Shown here: positions 28,101-34,453 of the stretch, piece after piece
Position numbering within the stretch: position 1 is the stretch's first letter
Layout: each line of letters begins with the position of its first letter
NCBI RefSeq assembly: GCF_947172395.1
Contig: NC_069086.1
Location: forward strand, 11,564,501-11,628,500
DNA: 64,000 nucleotides
Origin: Bicyclus anynana
Lineage: Eukaryota; Arthropoda; Insecta; Lepidoptera; Nymphalidae
Direction of reading: 5' to 3'
The notes under the pieces: model-generated
Told to the model about the DNA's origin: nothing
The model's input: the letters and a program-made list of their open reading frames with translations, nothing else
Databases searched by the model: none
Program-made: the position numbers and the translations under genes

Positions 28101-31100
28101 ATCTAAAAGGAAGTTAGGTACTATTTTTTAATTAAATTTAATGGCTTATAAGGTAGTCATGTATTAATTATGTAGTTAAGAATAATAAGTGGTGTTTTGA
28201 GTGCCTAGGTCTCAGTGAAGATGCGCAGAACCCTGCCGAACGATCATGACTCAGACCATAGTGCCATACTCTTCATCTGATTACCTTAGTCTACTTTTAA
28301 TAATTTTACTACCGTCAGCTAATAGTTAGAAGTACTTATCTAAACATATACCTACCTGTTGGGACCTAGTTAATCGTCATCATCATCATCATCAATTTCA
28401 AAAATTGTCTTAACTATGAAAAATATGTAAAGAAATAAAAATATGGAAAGAAAACTATGATAATATATCATTGAGTAGCACAGGCTATATTTCATCTCCG
28501 TTTTCCCACAGGATACGCAACTACGCGGGTAAAACCGCCGGACTGTGTGCATGTGCATTAATAATAAATGTTTTATAGACTGGTGTATACTCCAACACGG
28601 TAGTCCTCCAACATCACAGCGTGGTGATGACCAAAGCGGACAAGATCTACAAAGTGAAGTGCACATACGACATGAGCTCTAAGAACATCACATTTGGCAT
28701 GGTGCCCATCAGGTGGGTAACAGTACATCGGCACAGTAACTCGTGTATAACGCAGCTGAAGTCGCCATGCAAAGTATTTATGACGAACGATTACGCTTAC
28801 CCGTCGATGGGTTTGGAATACCAATTAAGGACACAACTAAATGCAGCATTGATAGCTTAATTTGGTTAGTATAATAAATAAATATAGTAGTAATATTGGT
28901 ATTTATGTCCTTATGTCACTGACGGGGCTTTGTATCGTGCCGATTTTAGGTGCCTTTAAATCGTTTATTTCAAGTAGGATTCAAAGTTTACAAGCACTTA
29001 TGTAACCACACCGGCTTGGAACGTAGATCTGCTGAGAAGAGACGGTAATAAACTATAATAATAATCAGTGCTTATAATCTAGAGAATTATTGATTCGGTA
29101 GTTTGCGTGTATCGTACCAAAATACTAACGGTATAATTAGGTACACAATAAGATTAGATCAATTTGCTAAGGACAAATAATGGCATAAGATGCTAGTCTC
29201 ACACATAAAGCTTTATCCGACCTTATACAGTAGAAAATATTGTAGGTTTTCAGTGTAAGAACCACCTGTGTACCTAACTATTTATGTTGCTCAAAGCTAA
29301 TACATTATCGGAGATGTATCGTAAATCTTAAACCATGTCAATAAAACATTTCACATACCACATCGAGTATGTTCTAATAAAATTCTATTGAACTATATCG
29401 CTTCTGAATTATACATAAAACAATTAGATTCACTTTGCAAGCGGAATTTAAACGTGATGAGATTGAAAAACGCTTCACTACGAGTACATGGTGAGGATTT
29501 TCTAATAACCTTCGCCGAAACGCGATACCATCCGAATACTTAGGCATTTGTCATCGATTCCCGATAAGTAAATAAGGATATTGTTACTTGCGTAGGTATA
29601 GGCATTGGTAATTGAATCCTGACAAGTATACAGGTAGGTAGATATTTGTAGTTAATAACTCAATAGATGAGAATATTTTCTTTAGAATTATAATTCTGTA
29701 ATAAGTCGGTTTGGGATGGTCGTTAGATACTACCGTAATGGCTCAATTGCTTTAGCTATCTTGTACGATTCCGCCAATACGAACAAACCAACACTCATTT
29801 AATAATTAGCAACTGTATCGATATCGATATTTTTTTCATTGCCAGCATCAATATGCGCGCTGCAGACAGCATTGTAGGTATACCACGTCTATGGCCGGCG
29901 CGGCGTTAGATAAAATTACAATCAAAGCTTTAACTTGTTATCGAATTTAAAAAGTCTTTGGTATCGATCACCTACCCAGATTTTGTTTATGAAAAACATA
30001 CGTTACGTCTTAAGTTTAAATAAAAAGTGTTTAAAATTTTCAAGAAAAACAGTCCTTTTTAATTTATGTAAATTTTTTTTAATGCTTTATAGGAAAAATT
30101 GAGAAATTCATATTCTATACTAATATTAGAAAGCTAAAGAGTTCGTTTGTTCGGTTGAACGCGCTAATCTTAGGAACTACCAATTCCGGTCCGATTTAAA
30201 AAATTCTTTCAATGTTATACAGCCCATTTGTCGAGGAAGGCTATACTACGGAAACGGGAACCACGCGGCGTCAGAAAGTGTACCTATATTTAATAAATTT
30301 TTGTTCCGCGTTTCATCTAAAGTAGCATTTATAGCATATCCTACCAATACTCTACCATTATAAAATTGTTCTGAACCACTGTAGCACATCAATTAAGAAC
30401 ATCTACAGTAATAAGTAGGTAGGCACCTAAGATCGGTAAGTCAGTCGTAATAGCGGAATGTTAACTAGCACGTATCCCACAGAGACCCCGAGATGATATC
30501 GATCACCGCGGCCCCCGAGGCGCCGCCACCGCGTATCCGCATCCTGGACAGCCGCCAGCGCGAGGTGGAGACCGTGCGAATCGGGGACCGGCTCACCTTC
30601 CGCATCGAGATACCAGAAGACAGTAAGTACTTTGTTAGTTAGTAAGTAACTAAATAGTACCTAGTGAGTGACTTTCATACATCATAAGTACATCGGTGTT
30701 ATAGCCTGGCAAGTTCTTTGATGATACTCCCATGATATGCGGGCGACGGGGGGAAAGACTGTGTGAAATCGGGCGTGCGGGGAAGTGAGGTTTTTCATTC
30801 ATCGCTTCACGCCCCCCAGACCGTGCGGACCATCGGAAGTGTTACGAAATAGGACATATCTATGTACTTGTCTTGCTTTCAACTAAAAACAGTACAGTTT
30901 TTCTAATGTAATTTCGATTTGATAAAACAGCACAGTTAAAACTGAAGGTCTGTAGCCCGCATTACACAGTTTAGATGATAGATTTTTTTTACAATAGCAC
31001 GCTTATCTTGTTTCAGCTCCGTACGGTATTTTTGCACGAAGCTGTGTGGCTATGGCGAAGGATTCCAAGAGCACCTTCCAGATTATCGACGACGAAGGGT

Positions 31101-33056
31101 TCGTAAAAAGAATTAATTTATTATTTAATTTCTCTTAAAAAAGATCTATTGTACCTACGTGTATCATCATCATTATCAGCCTATTTTAACGACCCCCCTA
31201 CAGCACACCTTGGAAGAACAGCTCAATATTTCATAGGACCAGGACCTTGTCATCCGACGCTAGATAGGCTGACTACAGGACCAACGGGACAGTTCTTCAT
31301 ACTTTTTATCAATATTGAGAGCCGTGATAGCCCAGTGGATATGATCTCCGCCTCCGATTACGGAGGGTGTAGATTAGAACCTAGTCCGTGGCATGCACCT
31401 CCAACGTTTCAGTTATGTGCATTTTAAGAAATTAAATATCACGTGTCTCAAACGGTGAAGAAAAAACATCGTGAGCAAACCTGCTTACCTGACAATTTTT
31501 TTAATTCTCTGCGCGTGTGAAGTCTGCCAATCCGCATTGGATTCCGCCTAACGTCTCTCATTCCGAGAGGAGACTCGGGCTTAGCAGTGAGCTGAATATG
31601 GGATGATAATGATGTTTATTATTTCAGATGTCCAGTTGATCCCTCAATCTTCCCCGCGTTCTCACCCGATGGCAACGCTCTCCAGTCTGTGTACGAAGCC
31701 TTCAGATTTACTGAATCTTACGGTGTCATATTCCAGTGCAACGTCAAATACTGCCTTGGGCCTTGTGAACCGGTGAGTGCTTTAATAATGCGTATCATTT
31801 TGGATATTACCATTTGAAACGGTCATTGATTAAATTGCCCAAGTTACGCTTATTTCACTAATGAGGTATGATGTAAGCGGTGGCATGTGAATTTCTTGAT
31901 CTAGAATTATACCTACTTATTTGCTTAAGCGTCTCTAATGATCCTATTAATGCAGAAGTTCCTCAAGAGTCTTTTCTTTTCTTGCTACATATAAATGATA
32001 TTCTAAAAGCTGGAATCCTTACTTACACAAATAACAGAGAGATACTTGCCTGGTCCGTTCTCCAGAAAGGCCTTGGTTGTATGATTAATCCTTAAGGAAC
32101 TTTACTATTGAAGTGACGCTAGTCATCTAGTATAGTTTAATGAAACTTAGAATTTATGTCTGAGCAAATTCCCAATTTTCTCAATTTTAAATTTCAGGCG
32201 GTGTGTGAATGGGGACGGGAATCAATCGAGTCTTGGGGCAGAAAGAGACGTTCGCTGCCCCAGAATGAAACAGGCGAATCCCACAGCCAGGAGGAAGATA
32301 TGAACATCTCCCAAGAGATCCTAGTCCTAGACTTTGGTGATGAGCGACAGAGCACGGACTTCTTGAGATCAGACAAACCAGGTGGCACTGCTTCAGAAGC
32401 TAACTTTGGTGGTAAGTTCTTTGTCAATTAATGAGTAGCATTCGTAAAATTCATTAGAATAATTTAAGGGCTCAATACAGGCCTCCCTCGTTACAGGACA
32501 GGGCATATTATGGAGTATAAGCCCGCTGCTCTAATGCGGTTTTGACGGTTTAGGGTGATAAAGTTTGACTCTTAACAATCACTATCAGATAATGATAATG
32601 ATCGGGTCCGGCTGAAAGTGCTTTCCCAGGCAAAGGGTGTTTCTGCTCTCAATTTTCCAACTCCGGGCTGAGAATTTTTACTGAAAATTTCTTGGAAGAA
32701 AGAAGAATTCAATATTTAACCTGACTACAGGATTTCGCTTCCTGTAGCCACATATTACGCTAAGCAGTAAACACTGGACCAATATGGAAGTTATTGATTT
32801 GTGTTCTACTGCATTTCAATTTTCATTAAAGCGAGCGTTCAATCTTGGCATAAATACAGTAAAATTCGCACCACTGATAAACTAATCAGTTTTTTTTTTT
32901 GCAGAAAAAACTGTGACAATCGTGGAGCCATGCCCCAGTAAGGCTTCGGTATTATTACTAGGAGTTGCCTGTGCGCTCTTAGTCCTGCTGTACATTGCGA
33001 CAATCTTCTGCTACTACATGCGTAAATGGCTGACACCTCCGAAACACATGTCGTAA
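5361..33056 (+). CDS. PAN/apple and zona pellucida domain transmembrane protein (13 exons)
   Basis: Joined exons: 5361-5451, 7570-7737, 8767-8895, 9958-10086, 11382-11607, 25610-25732, 27785-27960, 28579-28712, 30483-30622, 31017-31098, 31628-31772, 32198-32411, 32905-33056. Every junction is GT-AG and every phase agrees, giving 635 codons plus TAA after a one-base split codon at the 5' end. Domain order is two Cys-rich PAN modules (exons 2-3 and 4-5), a linker (exon 6), a ZP domain (exons 7-12, from VHCKDTRIAV to the Cys-rich end CNVKYCLGPCEPAVCEW), a furin-like RKRRS site, then a roughly 23-residue hydrophobic helix and a short basic tail. In this family the ZP module polymerises and furin cleavage releases an apical matrix filament that shapes cuticle or sense organs. 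The closest groups I know are Drosophila neyo, nyobe, trynity and NompA; I cannot pick the orthologue. The signal peptide lies upstream. Confidence 0.93.
6362..6541 (-). repeat. SINE family B, tRNA-like half (reverse)
   Basis: It reads in reverse. A tRNA-like head contains an A-box-like 'tagcccagtgg' and B-box-like 'ggttcgaatcc' (here ggattcgaacc at about 6479), followed by the body 'gtgcattttaagaaattaaa'. It lies in the intron before exon 7570. Confidence 0.7.
7570..7737 (+). CDS. PAN-ZP gene exon: first half of PAN module 1
   Basis: It lies between tattttcag and gtaatg, phase 0 to 0, 56 codons. It has the PAN-type core ENLCLRPWAFERVPGKAL, then YTSTKEACLAACLNE with the paired Cys that PAN/apple folds use to tie the helix to the sheet. 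Confidence 0.92.
8767..8895 (+). CDS. PAN-ZP gene exon: second half of PAN module 1
   Basis: It lies between aatacag and gtaagg, 43 codons, phase 0 to 0. It reads PCRSAEYEYGSMRCALSDSD and ends with DTPGTDYFE. The CRSAEY ... CALS pattern is the C-terminal strand part of a PAN module. Confidence 0.92.
8930..9075 (+). repeat. LINE-tail-like interspersed repeat
   Basis: It begins 'ctagtggacgcccgagactt' and continues through 'acctccttaatccggcc' and 'cgtcaagcgattttcgagat'. It shares these blocks with 37128-37255. It lies in the intron after exon 8767-8895. It resembles the tails of lepidopteran non-LTR elements; no ORF. Confidence 0.45.
9958..10086 (+). CDS. PAN-ZP gene exon: start of PAN module 2
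   Basis: It lies between cgtgcag and gtaacg, 43 codons, phase 0 to 0. It begins NLCLKASQACKGPRVFTAPR and ends HYYTDKELQ. The repeated 'ENLC' at the junction mirrors the start of module 1. Confidence 0.92.
11052..11338. mobile_element. 287-bp inverted-repeat MITE
   Basis: The ends are TACAGCC ... GGCTGTA. The 'gtgtactgtttaccaacaaac' block at the left is repeated inverted at the right, and looser matching extends about 75 bp inward. The interior is AT-rich with no ORF. If TA is the target duplication, this fits a Tc1/mariner-like MITE. It ends 43 bp before a PAN-ZP exon. Confidence 0.7.
11382..11607 (+). CDS. PAN-ZP gene exon: rest of PAN module 2
   Basis: It lies between caaaaacag and gtgagt, phase 0 to 1. 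It reads SACKLACEIESEFLCRSFLY, then NCRLYHLDHHTLPDG and YFENFCE. The Cys pattern and CRSF/CRLY strands are typical of PAN modules. It is GC-rich relative to its surroundings, as are the other exons. Confidence 0.94.
12955..13141 (-). pseudogene. Retroelement ORF fragment
   Basis: The minus strand has an open stretch of about 60 codons reading VVSLYAVEVGARGLPAKSLC, then NLLKNLGLSKSAASSILQRV and KAALIGSYQIWIGREN. I recognise this as a protein segment found repeatedly next to reverse transcriptase sequences in animal genomes, but I cannot name the element with certainty. It is a short, isolated fragment within the intron. Confidence 0.5.
13139..13187. repeat. Perfect 20-bp hairpin
   Basis: The arm taggtcataatatttattca (13139-13158) is repeated exactly in inverse at 13168-13187 around a 9-nt loop. 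It lies next to the retroelement fragment and tandem repeat. Confidence 0.85.
13200..13318. repeat. Short degenerate tandem repeat
   Basis: Three to four diverged copies of a unit of roughly 35-40 bp like 'aatctattattaact..aa.tcaagt'. Confidence 0.6.
14203..14560 (-). repeat. LINE 3'-tail-like repeat (reverse)
   Basis: It starts 'ctagcggacgcccgcgactt', passes through a body with 'aagtttcatttgaattcatt', and ends in 'acggacagacagac'. These blocks are typical of non-LTR 3' regions found widely in Lepidoptera. No ORF. Confidence 0.5.
15953..16240 (+). repeat. Interspersed repeat with (CTGT)n
   Basis: It starts TCTATACTTATAATAAAT, includes the CTGT microsatellite and then 'actggacggattttaacgaa'. 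This is a common lepidopteran repeat type. The TC start after an A is Helitron-like, but I see no matching CTRR end. Confidence 0.5.
16073..16124 (+). repeat. (CTGT)n microsatellite
   Basis: About twelve tandem CTGT units with almost no interruptions; it gives a meaningless Cys/Leu/Ser/Val-repeat reading frame. Confidence 0.95.
16712..16850 (-). repeat. GGGTA/GGGGTAG tract joined to a LINE-tail-like end
   Basis: About 85 bp of imperfect TAGGG/TAGGGG units (16712-16799) is followed directly by 'gtttacagcgagtttcacg' and 'gaagtcgcgggcgtccgcta'. Read in reverse, the repeat end 'ctagcggacgcccgcgactt' is followed by a (CCCTA)n tail. This is a mobile-element satellite tail, not a telomere: lepidopteran telomeres are TTAGG. 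Confidence 0.65.
18070..18326 (-). repeat. SINE family A (tRNA-derived), reverse
   Basis: Reverse copy with a tRNA-like head (ggcctccgtggcgcagtggt; B box as 'ggttcgattcc') and the body blocks 'cctcaatcaacccagccggg', 'ctcccaccagcc' and 'cttgactacaatctcac' at its tail. It has an internal deletion relative to the copy at 39906-40246. Confidence 0.8.
19775..19965 (+). repeat. LINE 3'-region-like repeat
   Basis: The blocks 'ttcccgcgggattggaattttt' and 'aagtagcttatatgtt' and the end 'aacagacaaacagacagac' match the usual 3' region of lepidopteran non-LTR elements. No ORF. Confidence 0.45.
20245..21139. mobile_element. Foldback (long inverted-repeat) element, about 0.9 kb
   Basis: Outer arms are 'ctgcgatagcgagacatacc' with 'tcattttaggaa' (20251-20284), repeated inverted at about 21104-21135. 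Inner arms, about 140 bp, run from 'ttatggagttaggaccgtgg' (20639 on) and recur inverted up to 21018, passing through 'gcaggtttcaagggttc' and 'ccaagtataaaacgta'. The left arm carries about 330 bp of extra sequence. No ORF; non-autonomous. Confidence 0.65.
22372..22545 (+). repeat. LINE 3'-region-like repeat
   Basis: The block 'ttttcaaaatcggttgagtag' and end 'tttgtaatattagcatagat' match the common lepidopteran non-LTR tail. No ORF. Confidence 0.4.
23655..23860. other. GC-richer island in the large intron
   Basis: About 200 bp is clearly richer in G+C than its surroundings and resembles none of the repeats here. It has a 66-codon open frame whose product (MTVQRATNPPLTGQRPELLH) has no recognisable domain. 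It could be a conserved regulatory element or an unrecognised exon; neither is shown. Confidence 0.25.
25610..25732 (+). CDS. PAN-ZP gene exon: linker between PAN and ZP domains
   Basis: It lies between ttgttacag and gtaatt, phase 1 to 1, so skipping it would keep the frame. It encodes a Pro/Asn/Ser-rich linker (PPANPSGELPVTIEHQQDV) ending in a CDKTGTCYDG-like pair of Cys. The 3' part of this exon is copied at 27150-27279. Confidence 0.88.
25661..25794 (+). repeat. Source copy of the duplicated exon segment
   Basis: This stretch, the last about 72 bp of the linker exon plus 62 bp of intron, recurs almost identically at 27150-27279. Confidence 0.9.
25751..26292 (+). repeat. Two tandem copies of a 271-bp unit
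   Basis: 'cacgcgtttacactatgcc' at 25751 recurs at 26022, and the two 271-bp units match throughout with scattered substitutions and small indels. The unit's end, 'tagttaccaccctag', resembles the 3' half of SINE A, and the second unit runs on into a SINE A tail (about 26275-26345). Confidence 0.9.
26505..26660 (-). repeat. SINE family B fragment (reverse)
   Basis: Contains 'agaatgagaggtgttagg', 'caccacgttagcccaatgcg' and 'aattaagaaaattctcagg', rearranged and with a short internal duplication of 'aattaagaaaattc'. Confidence 0.6.
27150..27279 (+). pseudogene. Duplicated, frameshifted copy of the linker exon
   Basis: A near-identical copy of 25661-25794: exon 3' part, donor site and following intron. 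It has lost 4 nt ('acat' after gacgtga), which breaks the reading frame, and it lacks the exon's first half. It is preceded by 'ccctacaaacag', which looks like an acceptor, so it might still be spliced by error, but it cannot encode the same linker. Confidence 0.8.
27581..27760. mobile_element. GC-rich inverted-repeat MITE, copy 1
   Basis: The ends TATAGCTTAGCAAGTTCGTT and, inverted, TATGGCTTGGCAAATTCGTT form imperfect terminal inverted repeats around a GC-rich core (gggggcgacggggg ... gctacccgcccctc). It is about 180 bp. It ends 24 bp before the acceptor of exon 27785, so branch-point and pyrimidine signals of that intron lie at or near the element edge. Confidence 0.7.
27785..27960 (+). CDS. 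PAN-ZP gene exon: ZP domain start
   Basis: It lies between tatttcag and gtaagt, phase 1 to 0. It contains VHCKDTRIAVQVRTNKPFNG, then RSETCNIDV and AGQDCNTQSV: the first conserved Cys of a ZP-N subdomain. The acceptor lies only 24 bp after the end of the inverted-repeat element at 27581-27760. Confidence 0.94.
28374..28394 (+). repeat. (ATC)n microsatellite
   Basis: Five or so tandem ATC units inside an intron of the PAN-ZP gene. Confidence 0.9.
28579..28712 (+). CDS. PAN-ZP gene exon: ZP-N continued
   Basis: It lies between ttttatag and gtgggt, phase 0 to 2. It reads TGVYSNTVVLQHHSVVMTKA, then DKIYKVKCTYDMS. The 'VVLQHH..V.T..D..Y.V.C.Y' pattern is diagnostic for insect ZP-N domains. Confidence 0.94.
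30114..30275 (+). mobile_element. Helitron-like non-autonomous element, 3' end damaged
   Basis: It starts TCTATACTAATATTAGAAAG and continues 'gttgaacgcgctaatctta', 'ttctttcaatgttatac' and 'cacgcggcgtcag'. It is the same family as 62464-62646 but lacks the CTAG end. Confidence 0.6.
30483..30622 (+). CDS. PAN-ZP gene exon: ZP-N to ZP-C linker and start of ZP-C
   Basis: It lies between tcccacag and gtaagt, phase 2 to 1. It reads RDPEMISITAAPEAPPPRIR, then VRIGDRLTFRIEIPED, the usual ZP linker and first ZP-C strands. Confidence 0.94.
30700..30850. mobile_element. GC-rich inverted-repeat MITE, copy 2
   Basis: The left end is TATAGCCTGGCAAGTTCTTT, with the core 'gatatgcgggcgacgggg' and right part 'accatcggaagtgttacgaa'. 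It is truncated at the right end. It lies in the intron after exon 30483-30622. Confidence 0.65.
31017..31098 (+). CDS. PAN-ZP gene exon: ZP-C strand exon
   Basis: It lies between tgtttcag and the unusual donor gttcgt, phase 1 to 2. It reads TPYGIFARSCVAMAKDSKST, then FQIIDDEG, continuing into CPVDP in the next exon. The donor is required: using gtaaaa 5 bp later would give a stop in the next exon. Confidence 0.9.
31318..31612 (+). repeat. SINE family B, near full length
   Basis: The tRNA-like head (gccgtgatagcccagtggat; then 'ggagggtgtagattagaacc' at the B box) is followed by 'cattttaagaaattaaatat', 'ctcattccgagaggagactc' and the end 'gtgagctgaatatggg'. It lies in the intron before exon 31628, ending about 15 bp before it. 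It is preceded by another repeat piece (31160-31300). Confidence 0.75.
31628..31772 (+). CDS. PAN-ZP gene exon: ZP-C core
   Basis: It lies between tatttcag and gtgagt, phase 2 to 0. It reads CPVDPSIFPAFSPDG, YEAFRFTESYGVIFQCNV and KYCLGPCEP, the conserved Cys-rich end of insect ZP domains. Confidence 0.95.
32198..32411 (+). CDS. PAN-ZP gene exon: end of ZP domain and furin-like site
   Basis: It lies between atttcag and gtaagt, phase 0 to 1. It starts AVCEWGRESIESWGRKRRSL; RKRR is a consensus furin cleavage site just after the ZP domain. An acidic, Ser-rich spacer follows (SHSQEEDMNISQEI). Confidence 0.94.
32465..32605. repeat. SINE-like repeat, family C
   Basis: 'cccgctgctctaatgcggtt', 'tagggtgataaagtttgact' and 'caatcactatcagat' match family C. 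Confidence 0.5.
32905..33056 (+). CDS. PAN-ZP gene terminal exon: transmembrane helix and tail
   Basis: The acceptor is a T-run followed by gcag, phase 1. It reads EKTVTIVEPCPSK, a hydrophobic stretch of about 23 residues (VLLLGVACALLVLLYIATIF), then the short tail YYMRKWLTPPKHMS and TAA at 33054-33056. Confidence 0.94.
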
Positions 33057-34010
33057 TCCACACCAGAATGGTAGAGGCCATTGCAATAATTTGTGGTCCC
33101 AAGAAATCGTGTAACGTTCCATTGCCTGTATTACTAAGGAACTTGTGATACAAATGACTGATTCGAATTTCCATGATGTTCATGTCATTATATCCGTCCA
33201 TTTTGTAGGTTAAGGTACTGTGGTGACCGAATATGTCGAATAAAATGTAACCACCGCGTGTTTTGCATTTACCTGAAGGTAACCCATTGCATTTTAAAGC
33301 ATTTAATAATTTTAAGTAGTTATACAATAGAGGTACAACTTGTCGCTAATATTAAATTTATAATTTTTGCAAATGATGCTGTAATGCTTATATAATATAG
33401 CCGCATCAAATTAAAGTAATATTAGATATTAGGTGCCTTAGTGTATGGAGTTAATTATATGTTCTGAATTTGCATTTATTATTGTATAAGCAAATGTAGC
33501 TAGATGATTTTTGAAACTAAATAGCTCCTTTTGGAATATTCCCTGAAAATTATAAAAAAACAATTTTAGCCTATACGTTTGAGGGGAATATTCTGAATTT
33601 TTAATTTGTTTAGTTAATATTGAATTTGGCAGAACTTCTCTAGGCAAAAGAATTATTATTATTATAGATTAGGAGGTCTTATTTAATTGTGCCTATTAAT
33701 AACTAGTTTGCATTTATACTTGTAACATTATTATTTAAACACTTTAAAGAGCAAAAAATCTTGTAAATATACTGTTACCTGTCGCCTGGCGCTAACAGTT
33801 ATGATTTCTTATAAATCTCATTGGACTTTCAGTTGGGTTCTGTAGAAATTGGAATTTATTTTATACACTTTAATTAAAATTAGCATACATGTGTTTCTCT
33901 TAACCCAACTTGAGATTTCTTTTTTTATTTATTTAGAATTAATACTTATTACAATTATTTATTTTCTTATTTTATTTTATAAATGAAATAAATTTGTACA
34001 AATCATACGG
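33057..34010 (+). other. 3' UTR of the PAN-ZP gene (predicted)
   Basis: AT-rich, with no coding signal on the plus strand. AATAAA occurs at 33239-33244 and 33987-33992. I expect the transcript to end at one of these. The later site would place the 3' end beside that of the convergent lipoyltransferase gene. Confidence 0.5.
33987..33992 (+). terminator. Poly(A) signal, PAN-ZP gene (predicted)
   Basis: A canonical AATAAA in a T- and A-rich setting about 930 bp after the stop codon. An earlier AATAAA at 33239 is an alternative. Confidence 0.4.
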
Positions 34011-34015
34011 TTTTT

Positions 34016-34021
34016 TTTATT
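34016..34021 (-). terminator. Poly(A) signal, lipoyltransferase gene (predicted)
   Basis: AATAAA on the minus strand about 86 bp past the LIPT2 stop codon. Confidence 0.4.
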
Positions 34022-34106
34022 TCATCACATTTGTAAACTTAGAAATAAATAACAAGTATGACATATTGTCTCAACAAATTATACTAGAAAACATAGGTAC
34101 TAATTT

Positions 34107-34453
34107 CTACATTGCATCAATCATAATTTTATTATAGAGTCCATCAAGTATTTTTTTTTGGAGGTCAGTATCAAATTCTTCAGTTTTACAATCAAATACT
34201 TGTTCAAAATGTTTTAAAAATATTGGCATCATGTTATTTGTGGTGCAAATAACACCAGTTTCATTGGTTAATGATGTAACACCTTTATCTTTAATGCCAC
34301 AAGGGTCAATATGCTTGAACCACGTCAGATCATTGTCACAGTTCAAAGAGATTCCATGTGTGGTGACATACCTGGACGCGTGTATGCCAATGGCCGCAAT
34401 TTTGTTGTCTTCTACCCAAACTCCTGTATCTGGTGATCTGTTGGCTTTTATAC
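34107..34453 (-). CDS. LIPT2: LIPT2 exon 3
   Basis: The acceptor TGTTTTAG precedes 34453. It carries the catalytic Lys region (NKIAAIGIHASRYVTTHG) and catalytic Cys (DPCG), and ends at TAG, 34109-34107. Confidence 0.95.

Noticed and set aside
31149..31427. 92-codon frame between ZP exons
   Set aside because: Lies inside SINE family B and an adjoining repeat; not part of the gene.
32839..33327. 162-codon minus-strand open frame
   Set aside because: It overlaps the terminal exon and 3' UTR of the PAN-ZP gene in antisense, has no recognisable domain, and the plus-strand exon is strongly supported.
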